Notes: generated by a model from the letters alone, not told the origin. Numbered from the stretch's first letter, positions 42,828 to 52,808 are shown. The stretch: 64,000 bases of DNA from Neorhizobium sp. SHOUNA12A (GCF_023006505.1 NZ_JALBGV010000026.1:1-64000), one strand, 5' to 3'. Numbers and translations: made by a program.

Positions 42828-43876
42828 TCATGGGCCTTCCCGCCACATAGGTTCTGCCACGATACGGTCGTCTGCCATGGTCTGCAGCAGGAAAAGCTTT
42901 TCGGGCAAGGTGCGGATGGTTTCCATCCGTAGCGCCATTTCCGGCGTCGAGACGGCATTCAGCGCCACCAGATCGGAGTCGCTGCCCGGGTCAAGCGTGC
43001 CGATGCTCCGGCCATTGACAGGGCTTCCGCATTGCCTCTCGTCATCAGGTTGAAGCTTTTAAGCGGATCGAGGCGCTCGACAAGCAGTCCGTAGCGGGCG
43101 TAGATATCCGTGTAGTTGATTGCTTCCGGGAAGAGTTCGCAGGTGTAGCGGATCTCGTCGTGATTTTCGGGAAGATGCGTCTGGATGTGGAGGTCCGGAA
43201 ACTCCTGTACCAGCGCCTGCGTCGTCTCCATTTGGGCGGGCGTCGAGGCGATCGCAAAACGGGGGGATGGCGTCATGGTTACGGTCCTTGCCGTGCCAGT
43301 CGGGAATTACCTGGCGCCTCTTGTCATATCCCATTTCCGGCGCGTCGAGCAGACCTGCGGCGTGTTGCCGTCCACCATCACCTTGCCGCCGACCATGCAC
43401 ATGCCGCGCTTCAGGGCCTCCGCAAAGACGGCGTCGGCGGTTGCTTTGGTGCGACACCAGCCAGTCGAGATCGCCTGCTGTCGTGCCGTGGCGGAGAGGT
43501 TCGTCGTAGAACCGCGTGGCGATGCGGGCCGCGTGCTCACTTCGACGAAGCGGCATTCCTCCGGGAACGTGTAGGTGTTCAGCCATTCGAGCAGATTGGC
43601 GGCATAGGAGGCGATCCCCTGCATCTGCGGGAAGTGCATGTGCAAATCGATAAAGCCCGGCAGGATGAGATGCGGGCGGTGTTCAATCTCTTCAAGACCT
43701 TCCGGAGCCGGAGCTTTCACAACAGTATAAGCGCTGATGGCCTTGATCTTGCCGTCCGCGACCAGCAGTGCTCCATCGCACTCGTAGAGATAGCTTTCGG
43801 CGTCTGTCAGCGACAGCGGCGCCCGTACCCTGCGAGTTTTTACATATTCGCTCTTCCTGTTACAGACGAAACGCAA
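42828..43876 (-). pseudogene. guaD: Guanine deaminase (amidohydrolase), multiply frameshifted
   Basis: The minus strand begins with an intact amidohydrolase N-terminus (LILPGFIDLHMHFPQMQGIA, the HxH metal site, and LLEWLNTYTFPEECRF). It shifts frame near 43500 and again near 43290, reads FAIASTPAQMETTQALVQEF and FPDLHIQTHLPENHDEIRYT, loses the next metal-site region, and ends with LVALNAVSTPEMALRMETIR and stop at 42828. Metal ligands are lost, so it is dead. The complete enzyme would turn guanine into xanthine. Confidence 0.8.
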
Positions 43877-43883
43877 TTGAAAT
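43872..43883 (+). promoter_or_regulatory. vir-box-like site (VirG)
   Basis: CGCAATTGAAAT matches 11 of 12 of TNCAATTGAAAY, including the full CAATTGAAA core. It lies 62 bases before the ATG at 43946. It overlaps the dead start of the guaD pseudogene on the other strand. Confidence 0.6.
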
Positions 43884-43945
43884 TACAACCAGCTTGCATC
43901 AGGCTAATATAAACACTGCATTGATTTGGATTAAGGGTTCACAAT

Positions 43946-44332
43946 ATGCCTTTACGGCGAATATTGACGGTAGCCGCCAGGCTTGCGACCGAAGGTATAA
44001 CGCAAATTCAGGAACTCACCTCTGACGGGAGGTCTCGTACCATTGACCGTGCGATAGACAGGCTCGACAAGCTCGCCCCCAAGGATCAATCGTTTGAAGC
44101 TCAGTCAGCCGTGTTGGATGACACCGAAGCTAAAGAACTTGTTGGTGCGGTCATGCGGATGGGGCAGTACTGGAACAGCGAGCAACAACAAAAAATTATT
44201 AATTTGTCGGAGAAACACTCAGGCTTAGAAACTCTCATGCGAGAGGAGATAATTGCGAAAGGCTCGGAAACAAAACCGTTTCGTAATCTCGATCAGCGTT
44301 CGCCCCGTTCATCGTCCAGCGACCGCGTTTGA
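43946..44332 (+). CDS. Small hypothetical protein under a vir box
   Basis: This is a 128-residue helical, charged protein (TIDRAIDRLDKLAPKDQSFE, EAKELVGAVMRMGQYWNSEQ) with a polar tail ending RSPRSSSSDRV. Family not recognised. The best vir box of the region lies 62 bases upstream, so VirG control is likely. It could be an effector; its tail is Arg/Ser-rich but lacks RPPAER. Confidence 0.5.
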   Translation: MPLRRILTVAARLATEGITQIQELTSDGRSRTIDRAIDRLDKLAPKDQSFEAQSAVLDDTEAKELVGAVMRMGQYWNSEQQQKIINLSEKHSGLETLMREEIIAKGSETKPFRNLDQRSPRSSSSDRV

Positions 44333-44499
44333 TTCAGATAAACCTCTGAAATCTTCCGCCCAAAGTGGATCGTAAACTGCAAGCGTTCTGAAAAGAACCT
44401 GTAGATGAGTAGCCTTCTACCATTGGCCTAAGGGTAGCGCCGTACAAGCGCTCAATTCAAGGTAGATGCCTATATAAGTTTCCGCACTCTCACGGAGCA

Positions 44500-45016
44500 A
44501 AGCAACCGCTCGCCGTTGCGGCATCGCCCATGGGAACGGGCCATATTGGTTGTGGTCCAGGTTTCATCGATGAACACGAGCCGCTCTGGATCGAGATCGA
44601 GTTGCTCCTCGAACCAACATTGCCGCTTTTCCAGGATGTCCGGACGGCTTTGCTCTACCACATGGCCAGTCTTTTTTTCGCGTTTGTTCGTGCCGGACAA
44701 GAAAGCGATGCAATGCCGACTTGCTGATTGCGATGCCCTGGGCAGCCAAATCATCGCGAAGTTCGAAAAGGGTGCCGTCCCTGTGTTCGCCGAGCCAGGT
44801 CATGATCAGATCGGCATGAGCTTCAGTCTTGTGCGAATTGCGGTCGCCGCCGAGTGAACCGGGTCGAACATTTCCCTGCTGGATTTGCAAGTTACGCCAA
44901 CGGCTCACGCTGGCTGCGCTCACACCGAAACGCTCGGCAGCCTCTCTATGCGATGCGCCGCCGTCAACGGCGGCAAGCACACGTATGCGAAGATCAACGG
45001 AAAGGTCTCTCGACAT
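44500..45016 (-). pseudogene. IS630-family transposase, frameshifted and truncated
   Basis: The HTH part MSRDLSVDLRIRVLAAVDGG through AISKSALHRFLVRHEQTRKK shifts frame at an A7 run (T7 on the + strand near 44672) and continues TGHVVEQSRPDILEKRQCWF and RLVFIDETWTTTNMARSHGR, with the first catalytic Asp. The rest of the catalytic domain is missing. The shift is +1 rather than the -1 used by frameshifting ISs, so it is probably a mutation. Confidence 0.75.
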
Positions 45017-45102
45017 CTCTGCCGACCTCGATCGGCAGATAGCTTGAAGCAGAAGGTGACTGATTTGAAAAGCCATCCGATTCAATCAGTCAGGGAAACG
45101 CT

Positions 45103-47340
45103 CTAAGCTCTCCTTCTTGACCTTTGCGATGCTCTGGGCATCCTTCTCCGCCTCGCTTTCTCTTCAGTTCCACCGAAGTTTGGCTGGCCTTTCAGATCTG
45201 CAAAGGTTTGCTTGCAGGTCGGGAAATTGCTGCATCCCCACCAAAAGCCACGGCCCTTCTTGTCCTTATGTCGCACAAGGCCGTGTCCGCAGGCCGTGCA
45301 TTTGTGCTCTTCCGAGAGCTTGGGTGTTTCATGAAGTACCGGCTTGCCGGCCTTGTCATCACAGGCGTATTTGCAGCCCTCGGCAAAGCCGGCGCAGCCC
45401 CAGAAGAACGCGTCCTTGTCCTTCTTCTTGATGCGACGCAGCGGCTTGCCGCAGGCTGGGCATGGATGTGTGTCGATCTTTATACCGACGCCGTTCTGCT
45501 TAATATTGGCAACCTCACCGCTGATATGATCCACTAGCTCGTTCACGAAAGACAGGGTATCGCGCTCGCCGGTGCGAATGGCGCATTGTTGCTCGTGCCA
45601 CAATGCAGTCATGTCGGGATATTTCGCCGTTTCGGGCAAGGCATCGTAGAACCCCTCTCCTGTCGGTGTGGCGAGTATGTGCTTGCCCATCTCCATCAGG
45701 TATCGCCGATCGAACAGAGTCTTGATAATGGAGTCGCGGGTGGCCGGCGTGCCGATTCCGCCATGCTCGGCGCCCCTGTCCCTATCCTTCTCGACCAGGA
45801 TTTTGCGTAACCGCTCGTCACGGACGTATTTGGCAACGCGGGTGAGCTCAGACAAAAGCGTCGCCATCGTGTAGAGCGCCGGCGATTTGGTTTCCTGCCG
45901 TTCTACGTTTGCGTCCCGACAAGTTCCGGCCTGGCCCTCGGCAAGCATATGTAGGTCATGCTCAATGTGGTCGCTGTCGCCTTCCAGATCCTCGTTGCCA
46001 ATATCGTTCTTGTAGAGAACTTTCCAGCCCGGCGATGTTGTTAGCTTCGACCTGATGGCGAAGCGGTGGCCGGCAGCGTCGATCAACACATCGGTCTGGT
46101 CGTAACGATGCTTGGGCCAGAACTGCGCGATATAGGCGCGCGCGATCAGCAGATAGATCTTCTGCTCTGCACCGGTCAACTTCAAAAGGTCCACCCTGTT
46201 TTCGGTCGGTACGATGGCGTGATGGGCAGAGACTTTTGATGAGTTGAAGGCCCGGCTCTTGATCTTCGGATCGGCACGTCCGATGGCGGTCTCAAGCAGC
46301 GGCGCGGTCTTCGCGATCGCCGCCAGCACGCCCGGCGCGTCGCCATGCTGTTCGTCGCTCAGATACTCGCAATCGGAACGATTGTAGGTGATGAGCCTGT
46401 ACTTCTCGCGCAGCGCCTGGGTAATGTCCTTCACCTGGTCGGGCTTAAGACCGTATTTGCGCGATGCGTCGATTTGCAGCTTCAGCAGATTGTAGGGCAG
46501 CGGTGGCGACGCCTCGTTCGGTTTCGTCGCCGCCGAGACAATGTGGACTGGCTGACCACGCACGGCAGCCGCAATGCGCTCCGCTTGTTCATCATTGTTG
46601 AGCCGGCCGTCCCCATCCACCGGGTCACCCTCGGCGACCTGGTAGCGGGCGGGGAACCGGCTGCTTCCAAGCTCAAACTCGCCGTTGACGAGATAATAGT
46701 CGCATTTCTTGTGCGCCGCGTTCTCTCGACAGCGCCGCACCACGAGCCCCAAGATAGGGGTCTGCACGCGACCGACGCTCAATACGCCCTGATAGCCATT
46801 GGCACGCGCCGCCAGCGTATAGGCGCGCGTGATGTTGAAGCCGTAAAGTTGGTCACCAACGCCGCGCGCCTCGGCCGCCGCCGCCAGACCGGCAAAATTG
46901 CGATTGTCGCGCATTGCCCCGAGCTGGCGACGCACGACCTTCGTGTTGTTGTCGTTGATCAGCAGGCGCTGCACTGGCAGGCGGCAGTTAGCGTAGTCCA
47001 GGATTTCATCGACCAGAAGCTGGCCTTCGTCATCCGGGTCGCCGGCGTGTACAATACTTTTGGCCGCGTTCAGCAGGCCAAGAATGATGTTGAACTGCGC
47101 CTGGCCACTGATGGTAGGTTTCTTGCGCCAGGGAATGTGGACGATCGGTAAGTCATCCATACTCCAATGGGCATAGCGCTCGTCGTAATCCTCCGGATCG
47201 AGCAATTCCAACATGTGGCCGTAACACCAGGTGACCGTATCGGCACCGCAATCATAATATCCGTCCTTGCGGGATCCCCCGCCCAGCCCCTCAACGATGG
47301 CTCTCGCCAGATCGGGTTTTTCGGCAATGAAGAGACGCAT
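45103..47340 (-). CDS. topB: DNA topoisomerase III (plasmid type)
   Basis: This is a 745-residue type IA topoisomerase. Toprim motifs are MRLFIAEKPDLARAI at the start and HAGDPDDEG (99-106); SVGRVQTP (188-195) and the catalytic Tyr319 in LITYNRSDCEYL complete the core. Two C-terminal zinc-ribbon modules follow (CPACGKPLRR...CKYAC and CTACGHGL...CSNFPTC) and then a very basic tail. The frame is open to 47664, but similarity starts at the Met at 47340. It nicks and passes single strands to resolve replication or recombination intermediates and is commonly carried by conjugative plasmids and ICEs. Confidence 0.9.
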   Translation of the reverse strand: MRLFIAEKPDLARAIVEGLGGGSRKDGYYDCGADTVTWCYGHMLELLDPEDYDERYAHWSMDDLPIVHIPWRKKPTISGQAQFNIILGLLNAAKSIVHAGDPDDEGQLLVDEILDYANCRLPVQRLLINDNNTKVVRRQLGAMRDNRNFAGLAAAAEARGVGDQLYGFNITRAYTLAARANGYQGVLSVGRVQTPILGLVVRRCRENAAHKKCDYYLVNGEFELGSSRFPARYQVAEGDPVDGDGRLNNDEQAERIAAAVRGQPVHIVSAATKPNEASPPLPYNLLKLQIDASRKYGLKPDQVKDITQALREKYRLITYNRSDCEYLSDEQHGDAPGVLAAIAKTAPLLETAIGRADPKIKSRAFNSSKVSAHHAIVPTENRVDLLKLTGAEQKIYLLIARAYIAQFWPKHRYDQTDVLIDAAGHRFAIRSKLTTSPGWKVLYKNDIGNEDLEGDSDHIEHDLHMLAEGQAGTCRDANVERQETKSPALYTMATLLSELTRVAKYVRDERLRKILVEKDRDRGAEHGGIGTPATRDSIIKTLFDRRYLMEMGKHILATPTGEGFYDALPETAKYPDMTALWHEQQCAIRTGERDTLSFVNELVDHISGEVANIKQNGVGIKIDTHPCPACGKPLRRIKKKDKDAFFWGCAGFAEGCKYACDDKAGKPVLHETPKLSEEHKCTACGHGLVRHKDKKGRGFWWGCSNFPTCKQTFADLKGQPNFGGTEEKARRRRMPRASQRSRRRA

Positions 47341-47913
47341 CAAATTAGCCCTCTCAGAACTCAACGTGGCGGCGCATTGGACGGCGACCTGTTTAGGCAC
47401 GTCCCACCGGTCGATTGGGCTGCACGAAATGAAACGCCGCCAACTTCCAGGGGATCTTTGACGCTCGATCCGAACGTCAATCCGATGTTGACACGAAGCT
47501 GCGTTCGGCATCTCTATCGGACTTCGGCTCATCCAATTGCGGTATTCCAGCCGGGGTACCAAGCTCAGATTTCCGCGACTAGAGCATTTCCGGCAAAAAC
47601 GGAGTCGCCTCCAATGTTCTATGCTTTTGTTATTTCGCAATTCCGGACGCAAAACCGGTTCCAACTTTTGCTGGATTTGCTCCAGGTCCGATGCCGGAGT
47701 GTGAAGTATTACAGAGAAGAAATATTAAAAAAAGTTAACTACAATAGCAATGCTTGTAAAAACAAAAGCAAACATATTGCGCAAATTTCGATTGCATATG
47801 AAATATCATTATGGGTGGCCGAATGTTGAAATTACCTCAGTAATGTTTAACAGTATTCAAGTTCGACTTCGAGCTTTCGCCCAGCATTGTTTCTGGATTA
47901 CCCTCTCCCCGCT
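47341..47913. other. Upstream region of topB without a gene
   Basis: AT-rich in the part near 47700-47850. No gene is supported. It should hold the topB promoter. Two hairpins follow at 47914-47968. Confidence 0.4.
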
Positions 47914-47968
47914 CGCGCATCCTCCATGCGCGGCCACCTAATCTCCCCGGCCCAAATGTCGGGGAGAT
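47914..47968. terminator. Two hairpins, second terminator-like
   Basis: GCGCAT-CCTCC-ATGCGC (47914-47930) is followed by ATCTCCCCG (47941-47949) and its inverted copy CGGGGAGAT (47960-47968) with a 10-base loop, then ATTTT. The second stem of 9 bp with a short T run fits a rho-independent terminator on the + strand, though no strong gene ends there now. Confidence 0.5.
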
Positions 47969-47989
47969 ATTTTCATAGGACGCATCTTG

Positions 47990-48277
47990 CAAATCAAATC
48001 ATTAGCGAGCGACGCGCCGACGCAGATACCTGTCGTGACGCCCGGCAGCCGGAGGTCCCAGATCACCCGTTCTGGATGGGACCGTGCCCATGTGATTGCC
48101 GGTAAGGCCCGCCAGAAGAACACCCAGGATGGTCGACGGAGACAGGAAATATTTGCCGGTCGCCATGGACATCATCGCCAATACGAAAAGACCGGCGAGG
48201 CCGAAGGCGATCAGCTTCCAGCCTCCGGAGGCGATTGAGATGACCCCCAGCAATTTCAGCACGGTGACTCTCCGCAC
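47990..48277 (-). pseudogene. FecCD-type siderophore ABC permease N-terminal fragment
   Basis: The minus strand encodes a membrane start (GWKLIAFGLAGLFVLAMMSM, then GKYFLSPSTILGVLLAGL) typical of FecCD-family iron permeases. After a frame change it gives RVIWDLRLPGVTTGICVGAS, which corresponds to the conserved RLPR-type motif of that family. The rest of the gene is missing. Confidence 0.5.
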
Positions 48278-48348
48278 GGATTGTACTTCACTACGGGTTA
48301 GCGTGATATTTTAACATATATATCGGATTTCCTCGGAGGACGACAATC

Positions 48349-49653
48349 ATGGCCAGAAAAAATAGGGTAACCGATCATCCCGTATATCAAGATGATAAAC
48401 TTGCTCTACGGCTCGCAGAAAAATTTCACACGCCTCTTTACATATTCGACGAGGCGACGATTAGAACAAATGCTCGCGAAATCATGTCGTCCGTCACCTA
48501 CCGTCCCTTTCACCCCCGTTATGCTTGCAAAGCATTGACGATCGGGGCAATTTTGAAAATTATACACGATGAGGGTTTTTGGATCGATGCCTCTTCCATG
48601 AATGAGGTTGACCGGGCGATCTTAGCTGGCGTCAAGCCATCCGAGATCTACTACACCGGCGAAGGCGCAACACTCACGATTTATCAACGCCTCGTAGAAA
48701 GAGGGATTCTCGTCAATTGCACCTCAATTGATCAAATAAGACTCCTTGGCCAGGCGGGTGGTCATCGGTGTTCGCTTCGTCTCAATCCCGGCGAGGGCGA
48801 TGGTGCAAACAACAAGACCAACACAGGCGGTCCGAGCAGTAAGCATGGCATTTACTTCACCCAGATCGATGAAGCCAAAAAAGTGGCTAATGAGCATGGC
48901 ATCAAAGTAGTTGGTGTCCATTCTCACATCGGATCGGGCACCGACCTTACTCGTTGGCTGTTCATCAAAGACAAGACACTCGCGATGGCGAAAAGATTTC
49001 CCGACCTTGAGATTGTCAACTTAGGAGGCGGTTTCCCGGTTATCTACAATGATGACGTCGACGGTGGGATGCCCTTGGAGGACTGGGGAAGGGAGCTCTC
49101 CAAAGCGATGGATGAATTCTCTCGGGAAGTTGATCGGGAAATCGAGCTCCAGATTGAACCGGGCCGATATCTCGTCGCTTCCGCTGGCGTGCTGCTTGCC
49201 GAGGCTGAGGCGGTAAAGAACACGGACCCCGATGAGGGTTCATGCGGCTATAACTTCGTCATTGTCAACACGGGCTTGAACCACAATATCCGTCCCTCTC
49301 TCTATGGGGCGTATCATCCAATTCGCTTCACGCCCCGTGATGGTATCGTTCGGCCTCAGACAGAACCGTACGTTGTCGCGGGTTACCTTTGCGAATCCGG
49401 TGATGTCTTCACTGTGGATAAATCCGGTGTCCTTGTCCCCAGAGAGCTTCCAGAGGTGAAAGTCGGCGACGTGATGGTCATGGGTGGAGTTGGGGCTTAC
49501 TCGCACTCGATGAAGAGTGAATACAACTCGATGAACCTCCCCGCGTCCGTGTTGATAGAAGCAAGCGGACACGCACGCGTCATCGAGCGTCGGGGCACTC
49601 TTCATGACCTCATGCGTCGCGAAGTAGAAGCCTACGACGATACAGAGTCATAA
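48349..49653 (+). CDS. PLP-dependent decarboxylase (diaminopimelate/ornithine decarboxylase family)
   Basis: This is a 434-residue fold III PLP enzyme like LysA. The Schiff-base lysine is Lys61 in RYACKAL. SHIGSGT and NLGGGFPV bind phosphate, EPGRYLVA follows, and the active Cys block is CESGDVF. A GGAGG ribosome site precedes the ATG. It would decarboxylate meso-diaminopimelate or a related amino acid. No other lysine genes are near, so a catabolic or siderophore-type role is as likely. AT-richer and less GC-skewed than its neighbours. Confidence 0.8.
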   Translation: MARKNRVTDHPVYQDDKLALRLAEKFHTPLYIFDEATIRTNAREIMSSVTYRPFHPRYACKALTIGAILKIIHDEGFWIDASSMNEVDRAILAGVKPSEIYYTGEGATLTIYQRLVERGILVNCTSIDQIRLLGQAGGHRCSLRLNPGEGDGANNKTNTGGPSSKHGIYFTQIDEAKKVANEHGIKVVGVHSHIGSGTDLTRWLFIKDKTLAMAKRFPDLEIVNLGGGFPVIYNDDVDGGMPLEDWGRELSKAMDEFSREVDREIELQIEPGRYLVASAGVLLAEAEAVKNTDPDEGSCGYNFVIVNTGLNHNIRPSLYGAYHPIRFTPRDGIVRPQTEPYVVAGYLCESGDVFTVDKSGVLVPRELPEVKVGDVMVMGGVGAYSHSMKSEYNSMNLPASVLIEASGHARVIERRGTLHDLMRREVEAYDDTES

Positions 49654-49947
49654 TTTGCCACTTAAAACTCACCTTCTCTCCGTCACAATATCCTACATGA
49701 TGAAAGCGCGTTGCCACCGAGCGCTCTGTGCCTCCATCACCGCAGACGTCCTTGCAGCCTCATCGTTGAGCTCTTTCCCTGCGCGATTAGGGGGCCGACG
49801 GAAGCAATGCGCGTCTGCCGCCAAGCGTCCACCGAGCTTGGTGAAAGCTTCAACCCTGTCAGATTTAGACCTTACGGCCATATGGCCTTGGTTCCATATT
49901 TTTTCTCACCCCAAAGTCCCGGCGCTATGTCTGATTGACCTGCAGCC

Positions 49948-50793
49948 TCACGCGTTTGCGACCCGGTTTCTCAGGGTGCCAACAGTGCCTATTTCAACTT
50001 CAACGAGGTCGCCCTCCCGCATATAGATAGGCGGCTCACGGCGGTCACCGACTCCGCCCGGCGTGCCGGTAACGATCACGTCGCCCGGCGAGAGAAGGGT
50101 GAATGTCGAGCAATAGGCGATCAGTTTCTCGATCGGAAAGATGAGATTTGCCAAATGCGAATCCTGCATCAAGGTACCATTTAGCCGAAGCTGGATCGGC
50201 AACAAGCGGTAATCACCTACCTCGTCTGGCGTGACCAAAGCCGGGCCAAACCCACCGGTGCCGGGGAAATTCTTGCCCGGGGTGAACTGACTGGTGTGCC
50301 GCTGCCAGTCGCGCACCGACCCATCGTTATAACAGGCGTAACCAGCGATAAATTCCATCGCAATTTCCTCGGAAATATTGCGGCCGTGCCTGCCAATGAC
50401 AATCGCAAGCTCCGCTTCATAGTCAAAGCGCTCGGAAAAAGAGGGCTTGAGCATGGGTTGATCGTGACCGACTTGTGAATCCGCAAAACGGGTAAAGATC
50501 GTCGGATATTCGGAGTCGGGCCGGTTCGTTTCCTTGCGGTGATCGTCGTAATTGAGGCCCACACAGATAATCTTATCCGGATCGGGAATCACGGGGTGCA
50601 GTTTCAGATCGTGGAGCGGCAGCTGCGGTGCTTGCCCAAGATGATCATGCGCCTGGCCCAGCAATCCTTTCGAAAGCGCTTGCTTAAGGGTCGTCACCTG
50701 AGGCGCCAGGCGACCCGTTAGGTCAAAAACAATCTGGTCGGACAGAAAGCCGAATCCGTCTTGCCCGTGGTACTCGAAGCTCACAAATTTCAT
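49948..50793 (-). CDS. Fumarylacetoacetate hydrolase (FAH) family protein
   Basis: This is a 281-residue enzyme. Seen: DKIICVGLNYDDHRKE, the metal-binding block FDYEAELAIVIGRHGRNI (ExE), YACYNDGSVRDWQRHTSQFT, GKNFPGTGGFGPALV and, near the end, LSPGDVIVTGTPGGVGD. The family hydrolyses or decarboxylates 2,4-dioxo and 2-oxo-enoic acids late in aromatic or sugar-acid breakdown. The start is the internal Met at 50793 (MKFVSFEYHG). It lies 55 bases behind tctA on the same strand and closes the tctCBA operon. Confidence 0.85.
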   Translation of the reverse strand: MKFVSFEYHGQDGFGFLSDQIVFDLTGRLAPQVTTLKQALSKGLLGQAHDHLGQAPQLPLHDLKLHPVIPDPDKIICVGLNYDDHRKETNRPDSEYPTIFTRFADSQVGHDQPMLKPSFSERFDYEAELAIVIGRHGRNISEEIAMEFIAGYACYNDGSVRDWQRHTSQFTPGKNFPGTGGFGPALVTPDEVGDYRLLPIQLRLNGTLMQDSHLANLIFPIEKLIAYCSTFTLLSPGDVIVTGTPGGVGDRREPPIYMREGDLVEVEIGTVGTLRNRVANA

Positions 50794-50848
50794 GCCGATC
50801 TCACATTGCGATGGAGTTGATGGTTTGAGAACATTAGGTGCCGCGGCC

Positions 50849-52354
50849 TCAAGCCTCTTCGACAAATGCGGCGCTGCGTCCCCGCCGGATTTGCGGAAGG
50901 AGGACAATCACACAGATGATCGCAGCGGCGCCGAGCATGACGACCGATAGAGGGCTTTGATAGAAAATCGCCACATCGCCATTCGAAAGAAGCAGCGCCC
51001 GACGGAAATGCTCCTCCATAAGTGGACCGAGAATAAACCCCAGAAGAAGAGGCGCCGCCTCGGCGCGCATTCGCCAGAACAAGCATCCCAGCAGAGTGAA
51101 GCCCGCTGCGAAATAGATCGGCAGAACCCGGTTTCCGATACTGTAGAGACCGACGCAACACACCGTCAGGATGATCGGGAACAGGATCCAGTAGTTTACG
51201 CGGATGAGCCGCACCCAGAGAGGAATGAGGGGCAGGTTCAGCACGATCAGGATTGCATTGCCGATCCACATAGAGGCAATCAGGCCCCAGAAAATATCCG
51301 GGTTGGAAACCATCACGAACGGACCAGGCGCAATATTATGCACCATAAGGGCGCCAATCATCAGCGCCATCACCCCGTTGCTGGGTATGCCAAGCGTCAG
51401 CATCGGAATGAAGGAGGTCTGCGCTCCCGCGTTGTTGGCGGCTTCCGGGCCTGCTAAGCCCGCCACTGCGCCATGGCCAAACTCTTCGGGGTGTCGTGAC
51501 AGGCGCTTTTCCATGGCATAGGATGCGAAAGAGGAAATCATCGCACCACCACCAGGCAGAAGCCCGAGAACCGAGCCAATCATCGTGCCTCGCAAAATGG
51601 GAAACGCTGCCTGCTTTGCCTCCTTTCGGCTCATCCAGAGATTGCCAAGCGTCGGAGCGGTTACCTCGCGGGCGGTATTGTTGCGGATATTCGTGACGAT
51701 GTCGGTGAATGCGAACAACCCCATCGCGACAGCAACGAATTCGATCCCCTCCGTCAGCGAAAAGGAGCCGAAGGTAAAGCGGTAGGTGCCGCTGTTTACG
51801 TCAGCCCCGACAAGTCCCAGGATCAGACCTGTCAGCACCATTGCAACGCCTTTGATGAAAGACCCGTGCGCCAGCAGTGTCGCGGCAGTCAGTCCAAGTA
51901 CCATCATGGCGAAATATTCGACAGGTCCGAACAGAAAGGCCACCTCGGCAAGGATGGGGGAAAAACCCGCAATCAAAAGGGTTGCGACTGTGCCGGCAAA
52001 GAAGGACCCGATCGCGGCTATCGCAAGGGCAGCGCCGGCGCGTCCCTTGCGCGCCATCTGATGTCCGTCCAGACATGATACGATCGCCGATGATTCACCC
52101 GGCAGATTGACGAGGATAGCCGTCGTCGAGCCGCCATATTGGGCGCCGTAATAGATACCCGCGATCATGATCAGACCGGTGACGGGCTCGAGAGAATAGG
52201 TGAGCGGCAGAAGCATTGCGATCGTGGCAAGCGGCCCGAGACCCGGCAATATGCCGATCGCTGTTCCAACCAGCACACCGACAAAGCAGAAGGTGAGGTT
52301 ATTGAGCGAAAGCGCAGCGTCGAAACCGATGCCAAGATTGTTGAACAGGTCCAT
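50849..52354 (-). CDS. tctA: TctA-family large permease subunit (second system)
   Basis: This is a 501-residue polytopic permease with [40 protein letters not shown] and GLLPGGGAMISSFASYAMEK. It is clearly homologous to the TctA at 22713-24218 but distinct in sequence. The start is ATG at 52354, preferred over a TTG at 52369; tctB ends 4 bases upstream. It imports a carboxylate with TctB and TctC of the same operon. Confidence 0.9.
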   Translation of the reverse strand: MDLFNNLGIGFDAALSLNNLTFCFVGVLVGTAIGILPGLGPLATIAMLLPLTYSLEPVTGLIMIAGIYYGAQYGGSTTAILVNLPGESSAIVSCLDGHQMARKGRAGAALAIAAIGSFFAGTVATLLIAGFSPILAEVAFLFGPVEYFAMMVLGLTAATLLAHGSFIKGVAMVLTGLILGLVGADVNSGTYRFTFGSFSLTEGIEFVAVAMGLFAFTDIVTNIRNNTAREVTAPTLGNLWMSRKEAKQAAFPILRGTMIGSVLGLLPGGGAMISSFASYAMEKRLSRHPEEFGHGAVAGLAGPEAANNAGAQTSFIPMLTLGIPSNGVMALMIGALMVHNIAPGPFVMVSNPDIFWGLIASMWIGNAILIVLNLPLIPLWVRLIRVNYWILFPIILTVCCVGLYSIGNRVLPIYFAAGFTLLGCLFWRMRAEAAPLLLGFILGPLMEEHFRRALLLSNGDVAIFYQSPLSVVMLGAAAIICVIVLLPQIRRGRSAAFVEEA

Positions 52355-52358
52355 TGGA

Positions 52359-52808
52359 TCAAACCGCAAACATGGGCAAAGATATGCCGAGGAAGTACAC
52401 GAAGACGACGTAGCAGAAGATCAGCAGCCCGGCGCTGAGCGCCGCAGCCCGTTTCCATGTGAAATGTTCGGACGCTCTCAAAGCAATCACAACCTGCGCG
52501 GTGACAGCAATGGCCAGCCCCGCCGTTAGAACCAGGAATGCGAAGACGAGCAGCGAGGCGGTGATCAAGATCAATGGCCAAAGCGGCAAATTTCTAGCGA
52601 TTTCGCCATTCCCCAGCAGGCCCTTGACGAAGATGACAAGGCCGATGAATGAGAGCAGAATGCCGAGCATGAACGGGAAGAGGCCCGGGCCCATCGCGGC
52701 GATCGTCCCCATCTGGTATTGTAGCGACAAGCTGGCCGTTAGCCCGCCGAAAAGGGTGAAGAACAGACCTGCCTCTAGATCGGCTTTCCCGTTGGACGTC
52801 GAAAACAC
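52359..52808 (-). CDS. tctB: TctB-family small membrane subunit (second system)
   Basis: This is a 149-residue, four-helix inner-membrane protein: AGLFFTLFGGLTASLSLQY with MGTIAAMGPGLFPFMLGILL, then WPLILITASLLVFAFLVLTA and LLIFCYVVFVYFLGISLPMF. The start is GTG at 52808 after a GGGAGG site; the longer frame upstream is not TctB-like. It lies between tctC and tctA. Confidence 0.85.
   Translation of the reverse strand: MFSTSNGKADLEAGLFFTLFGGLTASLSLQYQMGTIAAMGPGLFPFMLGILLSFIGLVIFVKGLLGNGEIARNLPLWPLILITASLLVFAFLVLTAGLAIAVTAQVVIALRASEHFTWKRAAALSAGLLIFCYVVFVYFLGISLPMFAV

Noticed and set aside
44660..44690. A7 run in the IS630 transposase as programmed -1 frameshift site
   Set aside because: The second frame is reached by a +1 (or -2) shift, not the -1 shift such ISs use, and the element is truncated further on.
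47341..47664. N-terminal extension of topoisomerase III by 108 residues
   Set aside because: The Toprim domain of the family begins directly at MRLFIAEKPD; the extension has no such counterpart.
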